Positions 11,883 through 21,400 of a stretch of 64,000 bases of DNA are shown here, piece by piece. A program made the translations under genes and the position numbers. This DNA comes from Pycnopodia helianthoides (taxonomy: Eukaryota; Echinodermata; Asteroidea; Forcipulatida; Asteriidae). Position 1 is the stretch's first letter. Each line of letters starts with the position of its first letter. The DNA is taken from assembly GCA_032158295.1 (NCBI GenBank), contig CM063252.1, forward strand, positions 14,340,250-14,404,249. The letters run 5' to 3'. The notes below the pieces were generated by a model. It did no database searches. It saw only the letters and a program-made list of their open reading frames with translations, and was not told the origin of the DNA.

Positions 11883-14800
11883 TTACTTAGCGATTCCAAT
11901 GACCCCACAAGCCAAGCGTCCCCCAGCGTTGCCGGTAGTCAAACTCAACTCGTGTCCACCTTTGCCAAGATCATCAACACCTGCATGTACCTGAAAAAAA
12001 ACAACAACACATCAGTCAGACAAAACTGTATTAATCTTGTCACATTTCGCGTCCAATGGCTTTTCTGAACTAGAGAAACGTAGATGTTACTGTTGTTAAC
12101 AGTGAATCTTTAGGGAAAATGAACAGGCAATCAATTCCAGGCAATTTCAGAAATGTAAAGAGAAAAAAGAACACTTGGGAGGGGGCAGTGAGACACAGTA
12201 ACAAACTGTTGAAGTGTTCCCTTTTGCATGCAGCACAAGTCGCTTTCTCGTGTGGTGAAAACATCAGATACACGTAGCCACAGGTTTCTTCTCAACGTTT
12301 TTTCCGTTAAGACCCCCCTACACACTGGTACCACAGACTGCAACAAAGTACAATACCTTCCAGGCTACCATTGCAGGCAAGGTACTTCTGTTTTGTAAAG
12401 CTGGTATATGATCAGCCAAGCCCATGGCTTGTGTACTGTGAACTAAAGCCCGGTTCATACTTCCTGCGAATGCAAAGAGAATTTAGACGTCACAGCTCTG
12501 TTTTCGCTGCGAATGTTTCGCAGGAGTTGAGCACATCTCCACCATTGCGAATTGTTTGTTGTGTATTTGTGACATCAGAATTCGCATCGCATTCGCAGGA
12601 AGTATGAACAGGGCTTTAGTCTTCACAGTCTCTTGTGGAATTTTGTGGCAAGGGCCAGTTGGGCAGAAGAATGTCATTGCCAATTGACAATTCCTACTGT
12701 AGGCTTTGCCTTTTGGTACACTTACCACCACGGCGCGGCCAATGATGGAGTTTGGCCCGCTTATTTTCATCACACTGTCGGCGATGCTCAGGGTTACTTT
12801 GCCATCGTCCCCTGCGAGGATGTTGCCAAGATCGCCCACATGCCTGGTCAGAAAAAAAAGGTTGTCGTTAAATGTTAGTGTCTCGTCCCTCACAAAGTGG
12901 GAGAGGTCTGAGTAAACCTAATTGGCAACAACTCTTCCTTAAAGCATGTCAGAGCAACCGTCATACTGGTTTTAAAAAAAACAGGGAAACAGAAGTGTTT
13001 TTTTCACTGATTAGAGTTAACAAGTTCACATGAGTGATTCCATGCGAGCTTCAGTGTGTACTTGTTTTTGTATGTAGCTCTCAAGTTCAAAATTATGTGG
13101 GAAAGAGCATTTCTTCTAAACAAATCAATTTGGTTCACTACTTTGATAATTACCTTTTGTCAACAATGATTCTCTTTTGTTGCTAATAATTTACCATGAA
13201 TGCCATAGACAAAATGGGACGGAAAAATTAAGTACAGGTAAATAACAAATTATTGTATCTTCACAACCCCTGAACTGATTTTCTTCATTTAAATATTAAA
13301 TGACTCAGAATTAGACAAGTTATCAAGTTTGCTGAACTCAAAGTTCTTAAGTTTCTTATCAAGGTGGAGTAATAGATTGGTAAATACTCTAAAAATGTAT
13401 GACCATAAAAATAACTTGGTGAAAAGCACTGCAGCTGCTAATAGTATAAACAATTTTGAGAAAGGATTCCCTTTCGAAGTAACATGTTAAATTTTCACCC
13501 CAAAACATTTGAATCTGAGAATTGATTCAGGCATGTGGAGCGCACTCAGAATGGAACGAAAACTAACCTGACTTCATCCTCTGGTGCACCGTGTGTCTTT
13601 CCAAATGGATTGAAATGGCTCCCTGCACTGGTGCATCCTTTAAGAAAAGAACAAAGTCATTTAATATCATCAGAACATGCTGGAAATCTGCAAAATGTTT
13701 GAACGCCCTCAGCGCAACTGACACAAGGTCGTTTTGCTACAATCTATCCCATGAATGGGATCTACTTTTTCTCAAATTTTTCTCCAAAGGAAGGTCGCCA
13801 TTCGACAAAAGACAATCCTTTGAAGGAAATTTTGTGCCTCAACAAAAATAATAAGTAACTCGCACTGCGAAACCCTAAACTTTAAATCCTAAGTACCACA
13901 TACCACTGGTGTAGTCTCCAAACTCATGAACGTGGAATCCATGTTTCCCTGCGGCCAAACCAGTCACTTCTCCAGTTACCTTGATGCTGCCCTCCTACGT
14001 AAATAATGATAACAATACATGAAATGTGAACATGGTGAACAGTGTACCCAAATGTAGCAAAGAAAACAGTTTGTCGGCGAAAACAGTTTGTCATGACGAT
14101 ATTATTATGTAGTTACTATAATCATAACCCTTGATCCTCCTGATGATATCGACCGGCAGGTTACCACAACCCATACCAGATTACGACAAAACATACTATT
14201 ACTTAGTATTAACTATTAATATTACGTTCCTGCTGTGGGGCTGTGCTAACTAAACAATGCCAAAAACTGTAATGATATTGAGAGTGTGATGTGCTCGGCA
14301 GTTTAATCATGGAGGAATGAAACTGGCAACTACTTGGCAATTTTAAATGAAGCTTAACTCTCCACTGAAATTAATCTTGTCTCTTGCACCGTCTGACCAT
14401 GTTTGACTTACATTTTTAATTCAACACAATTTTAATCACAGCACAACACAACGCAACGGAGAACTAACATTAACAACAGTACACACTGATCAGAACTAAG
14501 CTTACAATTATCCTAATTTTAGTTACTTATTTTATAGCACTGTTTTATTAAGGCTGTCAACAAGCAACATGAACATGTTTCTCGTCATAGAGGGCTTTGC
14601 TCTCATTTACGCCCCAAACATCGATGGATATTGTTACTGTAAAGGGCGGCTGCATGCTCCACTTCCCTCGGTTCGGCCCGTACAGTACCGTAGTGTTGAC
14701 CCCGCGACCCGTACAAGCACTCAAATCATGGAGGTAGAATTAAAGCAGTTAGGTAGGTGGACAATCATGCTGATAAAAAAGACCTCACTGAAGCATGTAA

Positions 14801-14900
14801 TACAAACATTCCTCTAGGTAACATTACTTACAGCTTCTTCGAAAAACACTTTTCCTGACACAGCCTCGCCGTGCAACATACAAACTGCCTTCAGAGACAT
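11883..14900 (-). CDS. SOD1: Cu/Zn superoxide dismutase (cytosolic type), complete
   Basis: Five coding exons on the minus strand: 14832-14900, 13904-13994, 13568-13637, 12726-12843 and 11883-11990, total 456 nt, 151 residues. All introns have GT..AG ends and every phase joins. The enzyme converts superoxide to hydrogen peroxide and oxygen in the cytosol. Copper ligands are His44, His46 (GFHVHEFGD), His61 and His118; zinc is held by His61, His69, His78 and Asp81. The disulfide pair is Cys55-Cys144 and the active-site arginine is Arg141 ([13 protein letters not shown]). The start [11 protein letters not shown] has no signal peptide, which separates it from extracellular SOD3. Exons 3 and 4 (70 and 118 bp) have the same sizes I recall for human SOD1, so intron positions look conserved. 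Its promoter faces RARS2 and its 3' end faces SCAF. Confidence 0.97.
11991..12725 (-). other. SOD1 intron 4
   Basis: 735 bp with acceptor TTTTTTTTCAG next to exon 5 and donor GTAAGT next to exon 4. It contains the MITE at 12444-12618; I see nothing else of note. Confidence 0.7.
12444..12618. repeat. MITE-like element, 'AAAGCCCGGTTCATACTTC' family, copy 1
   Basis: About 28-bp terminal inverted repeats: TAAAGCCCGGTTCATACTTC then CTGCGAATGC on the left, GCATTCGCAGGAAGTATGAA then CAGGGCTTTA on the right. No coding capacity. A second copy lies at 62812-62944. Confidence 0.8.
12844..13567 (-). other. SOD1 intron 3 with degenerate MITE
   Basis: A 724-bp intron. Positions 13363-13545 match the left half of the TTAA-flanked family (shared phrases ATTGGTAAATACT, GACCATAAAA, AACTTGGTG, ACATTTGAATCTGAGAA) as also seen at 54172 and 55151. 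Confidence 0.65.
13995..14831 (-). other. SOD1 intron 1
   Basis: 837 bp between donor GTAAGT (14831) and acceptor TACGTAG (13995). AT-rich; no exon or complete repeat recognised. Confidence 0.65.
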
Positions 14901-15050
14901 TTTGGTTATTTAATGTGGCAAAGAAATTACGGGAATGGACGTTAAAACTGTTGTTTCACGAGCGTGTTTTCGCCGAGTCACATAAGTACACACACGCGCA
15001 GAGTATGTGGTGAGCTAGTCTTTAATTCAAGGCACTTGAGCTTCGTCGCT

Positions 15051-15057
15051 TTTTATA
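15051..15057 (-). promoter_or_regulatory. Candidate SOD1 TATA box
   Basis: On the minus strand the site reads GTATATAAAAAGCG. Its position would put the SOD1 transcription start near 15020-15030 and leave a 5' UTR of about 120-130 nt. Human SOD1 also has a TATA box. Confidence 0.45.
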
Positions 15058-15061
15058 TACT

Positions 15062-15071
15062 ATTGGCCAAT
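15062..15071. promoter_or_regulatory. Palindromic CCAAT box
   Basis: ATTGGCCAAT contains CCAAT on both strands. It sits between the two divergent starts, 162 bp from the SOD1 ATG and 337 bp from the RARS2 ATG. It is a likely NF-Y type site. Confidence 0.45.
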
Positions 15072-15407
15072 TCCATTTATAGAGGGCGCTAGCCGTAAAT
15101 CACAGCCAAATATTTACACATACTGTTTTTTTCTGTTTAATAAGGTCCAGATTTGTCTTTAACATTGTTTGAACTAAAATGCAAATTTATTTGAATGGTG
15201 AAACGAAAGAATTTTCACATATCAATGGGAAAAGGCTGGATAAGAAACTTTGTTTCTTTTGTAAAGTCTGGTGCCATAAACATGATAAACTAAACTAATA
15301 AAAGACCTAGACGTCTTTCTGCAGGCTAGCGCACGCGCGCACTGTTGGATCACTGACACGGGGTTTGCGCGAACCTTTAAAGTTGCAAGTGTGCCGAAAA
15401 CCCCCAA

Positions 15408-15443
15408 ATGGCATCATTTTTCAGACGACAAATAGCTCTTCAG
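15408..15443 (+). CDS. RARS2: RARS2 exon 1 (12 codons)
   Basis: A 36-bp coding exon, [12 protein letters not shown], followed by donor GTAATAC. It was found by similarity to the start of vertebrate RARS2 (Met-Ala-x-x-Phe-Arg-Arg-x-Ile-Ala). It joins in phase 0 to exon 2, [15 protein letters not shown]. No other ATG between here and exon 2 gives the same continuity. Confidence 0.85.
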
Positions 15444-18400
15444 GTAATACCAGTAAATACATTTATGTTTTAGATCAACGTCTCAACTGGACACTGACAG
15501 TGTCTGACACTAAACAGTAACAGTGATAGAGTTGAAAACTCAATGCTTTTTTTCAATCCAAATGGCAATGGCAATGCCAAGCAATGCCAATGCCATTCAA
15601 TGCGACCAATAAATCAATGTCAATTAATGACAGTGCCACTGCGTGCTGTGTGCTGAGCTGACACTCAGGACAGTGACTCACTGGTCCATGCTCTATTGGA
15701 TGATGACACTGAACATGGCACTGACAGCACTTAGACTCTAGACAGTGTCGGTGACACTGACAAAGTAACAGTGTTGTGAAAAGTGAACAGTGATGACTGA
15801 ACAGGTTCAAATATTTAGATAGCTCGAACATTTATTTAAAAAGTTGATAAGTTTTTACCCCACTGCCAGGTTTTGCTCATTTCTAAACACATAGCCTCAT
15901 TCTACTGTACTTATTAATATCATTACTATTACTATTATTGCTGTTATTGTTAAAAACACCTGGCTACCCTAGCAAGAGGGGGAGGGTGGCAATCCACTGC
16001 CGCACTGGATTTGATACATATCCTTGTCACAACACATTGTGTTTTTTATAAAGCAGAAATGTTTAAGAAACATTTTCAGGTATTAAGGACTACAGTACAG
16101 GATTTGTAGAGCTGACAAAATAGTCGCAGACAGTCTTCAAACTTTGTGGGACCACTCATAATAGGACATGAAATAACATTAACAAAATTGTGAAAATTTG
16201 GGCTTAATCCGTTGTGGTTCTTAATTTTGGTTGTAACAACAAAAATCTGCAGCTACTGCGTTTTCTTCAGGTTTTAGTTTTCTCGGATATGACTTCATTC
16301 CGGAGGGAACTGTTCAGTATGAACTTCATAATGCAGGCCTGGAATTTCATCTTTGAGAGGGCAAGGCCATTTTCACTTTGCAAAGGCCACTTCCATTGGA
16401 AAATCTTAAAGTATATGGGAAAGTTTTGAAGGGGCACCAAGGCCAAGAGCAGGGCAACGGAGGCCGTGGCCTCCGCGTAATTCCAGGCCTGTAATCAGTA
16501 GCAAAATCTACTAGTACACAATGTTTTTTATCCTTGCCAATCCTGTATTTAGCTCTAGTACGAAATTGGGCCAGGATTGTACCTGAGTGTTAAAGTGTTA
16601 TGTAATGTACACATATAGATATGTGCTTGCATGAGTTTTTGAAGTGCCCTCAAGTTAATTGAGATGACAAAATCATGCCCTGCTTTTTTGTTCTATTTTT
16701 CTCATTGTAGGTTGCCAAGGCAACAGGTTACCCTGAAAGTAGTATTCTTCCATTAATATCGCCACTTCCTGCTACCAAGAGAAGGTGAGACACGCTGGCC
16801 AGATATTCGTTAAAACAACCAAGGACCAGTCAAAATTCTCTCCAAGTGGTCCAGCTGACTATTTCAGTATTGAAAAGCATCCCTATTTAGTATGAAATTT
16901 GGAGCAGTGAAAAAAACAGGCAGACTAGTGAAACGACAAGCTAACTGGTCCCGCCGGCTGGTCACTGAAAAAGTTTAGGGCAAACCCTGATACCACTTTA
17001 CCCAGAGCCAGAGCCAACAGTCCTTCCAAAAGGAGATTGTCACATATTTTAACCAGCAAGAATTTTCTGCTCTTGCCATACAAACAGACCTGGAAATAAA
17101 TGAAGGCCACGGAGGCCATGGCCTCTGTTGCCCCTGGTCTTGGCCTTGGTGCCCCTTCAAAAGTTTCCCACAGACTTCAAGATTTTCCAATGAAAGCGCC
17201 CTTCGCAAAAAAAAACGGCATTGCCCTCTCAGAGATGAAATGCCAGGCCTGCACAAAATCCTCAAAACTTGTATTAGAATTCTTACCAATCATCTATCTT
17301 TGTTTTCTAGACCTGCTGTGGAATACGGTCTGTCACTGAAGTCCATCTTCCAGAAAGACTCCTCTTCAAAAAATGGCAAATCATCGGATGCGCTGCAAAC
17401 GTTCGCTGGAAAAATTGCATCCAAGGTACATGCCCGGCCAATGTAGTTAGCTGTATTTCTTATACTGTTATAATCTTTCACAGACTTGTGAAGTATTCAA
17501 TTGGAACTCGATGGGCAGTTTTTACATTTCTTGCAGTAGCCACCTTGCTCATTTTTTAATTAATATCACCTTTCACCACCTTGCTGATTTACTACAAAGG
17601 AAATTAGAATCCGGAGGGATCACTGACAGTTCAAATCCCACTCTCTAGTCATGCTAGTAAATTTGTCTGCGTTCAATCACAAATTATTTAAAATTGACCC
17701 AGTCAGTTTCCCAAGTTGTGGTTTTTTACTTGACAAATTAAAATTAATAACCATTTTTGTGTGTGTGTGTGTAGTTCATGAGCTTTTTCCATGATCTCTG
17801 TTTATCAAGATCTCATACATGTATCTTAGGTGTGTAGATGAAAACATCGCACATTTTTGCCTTGCTCACTTCATCAGTCAGGGGAAACACTGTCAGTGCA
17901 TTCACTGCCAGAGTTGTTGGTATGAAATTGGTAAATGATTTGCTGTGATGGTCTGATGGGTCTCTATTGGGATGAGGGGGGGGGGTAGGGCTTGAATTAT
18001 CAAAACATTGTGTTTCCGTTAGTTGTACCTGAAGCAACCCCAAGTGTTTGGAATTGATTTAGTTGTTTTTTATTAAATTACCGTCAAGTTGGTTTCATTA
18101 TTTTCTTTTAAATCACCCCCAATGTTTCATCAAAAACTTGTCCATCCATTTTTTTAATTGAAATTTGAAGGTAATAGACCCTTCCCATGAAATATGTAAA
18201 TTACATTCATGCATGCGTACAGACGCTGCTGGTTGGCAAACGCCATAGAGTTGTGCACAAGGCAGACGCACAAACGCGTGTGCGTCACACCACCATCAGT
18301 CCCATGCAAAAAGGCGCGATGTTCACTCATTTTGCCAACCAGTAGGGAGAGTGCGCACGCGCGATGTTCAATTTACATATTTCATGGGAAGGGTCTATTA

Positions 18401-21400
18401 CAAATTAGTAATACTAATCAACTCAGATTTTGTTCAGTGTCAATCTGCTTGTCCATTCTCATGTGGAAACACTTTTGAGTGGTTTCAGGTACTTCAGGTT
18501 TCAGGTTTCTGGAATAACTGCTAACGTTGACGGATGTACAGTATATTACACTTAGTATTGCATTTCCTGTCATTTCTCAATCTTTGTTAGTGCAATTTTG
18601 TATTGTTCTAGTGAGGTTTGCGATATTAAAACTTTGGGAACTTTTTGTTAACCTTTTGATCCACCAGATCGCCTGCCCAGCCCACATACACCACATCCAT
18701 GTGGCAGGGGGTGGATTGGTGACGTTTGAAGTCGACCCGTCAGTGATGGTGCAGAAGGTGTTGGCTCAGGTGCAGACAGAGGGACAGAGGTACGGAGTCA
18801 CTCCGGAACACTGGGAGAACAGGCAGGAAGACAGGGTCATTATTGAGTACAGGTGGGTACAGTCCTTTTGTCATCTATGATTTTGTTTCCATTCAAACCA
18901 GTGTAACCAAATCGAGGCTGGAAGGAAACCGAAAAATAGTCTGGACCCTTTTTGGTGTAATGAGATTCAGTATTTTGTTGTCACTGTTGCAAACGGGGAC
19001 CATCCAAAAGAGGTTGGTACGTGTACATGTAGTAGTGTGATGAAGGTCTTTTGTCAAATGGTGTATCGTGGCTGTGTGCAGGCCAAATTACTGTCCATGG
19101 AGGCAATAGCAAGGGGGTTACCAACCGATAGAAATGCCATCATTCCAACATACACTGTATCTGAAATTTTGATTAAAGTTTCTGAAATTTGGATCTAAGT
19201 TTCTTACCTTTTTGTCAGCAATGGCTTTATCCCCTATAAAAAAGATAGCAAACAGGATCAAGTGAAGCCTCTGAAATTTTTGCAGAAAAAGATATTGTGA
19301 AGAGTTTTGTAAACACTACCTGTGCAGAAGTTTAAATATTTAAAACCAGAATCTAAAAGATAAGCTAGGTGGATTATTCCTTTCCTCAGTTCTCCAAACA
19401 TTGCCAAGCCGTTCCACGCAGGTCATCTGAGGTCAACGCTGATAGGGAACTGCATAGCGAATGTGCATAGCGCCCTGGGCCACAACGTGACCAGGATGAA
19501 CTACCTGGGAGACTGGGGAGTACAGTTTGGTAAGACCTTTTTGAAGAAGCTCATGACGTGTGTAAATGACAATCCTGCGTTCTGCGTTACATTTTCCTCC
19601 AGACCAAACCTCCGGTCTAGCTCTAACCGTTTTTCCTCTGACTTTCCCACGCACCCACAACAAGGCTGGTGAAAGAGCCTTCACGGTTACTACAGCAAGG
19701 GAGCGGACATTTCATCGAGTGGCCGGAAGTTCTGGAAGTTCATGCCTAAAAGAAATAAAAATTACGTTTAGCGAGCAGCGTTGTTATAAGACCATGATTT
19801 GTTTACGATTTTAATACTTTGTCATTATTCAACATGCCTGTTCCTCTTTGTATACATTCTGTCAACCTTTCTGGACAGGTAAGGATGTAATTCTACTTAA
19901 TCGAAGGGCAGATAAAGAGGCAGTCGCTTATAAAATTTTGGAGGGGGCGGGAAGGGGTTTCCTTTCTGTGAACGCCTTTTTCTTTTCTATTACAGGATTG
20001 CTAGGTGTGGGTTTTCAACGGTTCGGATCTGAGGAGAAGCTTTCATCTGACCCTATTCAGCATCTGTTTGATGTGTACGTTCAGGTGAACAAAGAGGCAG
20101 ATGCCAGAGCCGACGTATACCAAGAAGCTCAGCGGTTCTCACGCGCCATGGAGGAAGGTTGGTCCACAGACGTAGAACGGAGGTGGTTGATACTACATTA
20201 TGATCAACGCCATTTTCTTCTCCTTTTTTTGCTTCTTAACTCTTTGAAAGGTCTGGTGTTCTCAGAGTTTGGCTTCGGACCTTGGTCATGGCACTTGTGT
20301 CCTTGAGCAAGGCACATACTCGTAATGCTGAAGGGCCCATGTGTTGTGTAATAATGCACGTAATAGAACCCAAGGTGATAGATACAAGGTGATCGTTGAG
20401 AGAAGAGCTTGTCGGCAGATTGGTCGGCTGCTGATTGGTCGGCTGCTGATTGGTCGGCTGCTGATTGGTCGGCTGCTGATTGGTCGGCTGCTGATTGGTC
20501 GGCTGCTGATTGCACCGCATCACCTTGTAAACTCTTACAAACCCCTTACAAGGTGCTTTGTAGATTGATCTCATAAAATTAAACACAGCTCTGCATACCT
20601 GCCATTAAACGAATTATGGGCGTTTTAGTATGCCCGTCATTGTAATAAAAGTAAATGCTACATAACGTTGGCTCAGGTCCGTAAGGTTGTTAGTGCAGTC
20701 AGTATGAATTTCATAAAAGTGCTTTTGCATATTTTGGAGCTCAATGTAAATGGAGTTTATTGATCAAGAGTGGTCTCCAAAGTAATCAGCAAAACGAAAC
20801 ATTCGTTTTCAAACAATAATATTTATATGTTGATTTTGATTTATCTTTTTCAAACTTGTGTGCGTTTTTCATTTAACGTTCTTTTGATCATCACTGATGT
20901 TGCCTTGTTTACATTTGTAAATTAAAATTTGTTTCAGCCTATCGGCTGCTGTAGTTTGAATGTTTTTTTAAGATAAACCAACATTTACATCTGAAATTGC
21001 AATTACGACCTTTCAAGTTGTAACACTCAGCCGACAGGTAAGAACTGCGTACTATTACTGTTGGTAATTTTTCACTCTCAGGCAATGACCAGTGTCTCAG
21101 CTTATGGAGACAGTTCAGGGAGCTCAGCATCCGGGAATACATTTCAACGTACAACGTAAGTCCGTCAAAACATTGCAGGTCTTCGGTAGCATTCAACAAA
21201 AAGTCGGTTAATGCCATCGAATGTAATCGATTGCACTCATGCAAGCAAGCACGTGTATATGTTTGGCATATACTTGTTTCTAACAAGGTTCGCCAAGATG
21301 TACCCTCAAGAAAAAAATGATTTGCAAAAAAAACCATGTCCAAAGTTGTGCGCTACTTCCAGCTCCAAAACTTGCATGCATTGTGTGTAATTTTACCCCA

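Larger units (their letters stand above)
14901..15407. promoter_or_regulatory. Divergent SOD1/RARS2 promoter region
   Basis: 507 bp separate the SOD1 ATG (minus strand, 14900) from the RARS2 ATG (plus strand, 15408), so both 5' UTRs and core promoters must lie here unless upstream exons exist. A minus-strand TATA-like box (TATAAAA, 15051-15057) lies about 150 bp upstream of the SOD1 start. A palindromic CCAAT box, ATTGGCCAAT, is at 15062-15071 and can be read by NF-Y in either direction. The RARS2 side (15320-15390) is CpG-richer (GCGCACGCGCGC) and lacks a TATA box. Transcription start sites are inferred. Confidence 0.6.
15444..16710 (+). other. RARS2 intron 1
   Basis: 1.27 kb. It contains the ACTGACA-rich stretch (15483-15800), a degraded piece resembling the TTAA-flanked family near 16080-16200, and the MITE at 16334-16491. 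The acceptor is CTCATTGTAG. Confidence 0.65.

Noticed and set aside
20204..20586. QPTNQ-type repeat proteins on the minus strand
   Set aside because: Frames held open by the 15-bp minisatellite; no conserved domain; intronic.
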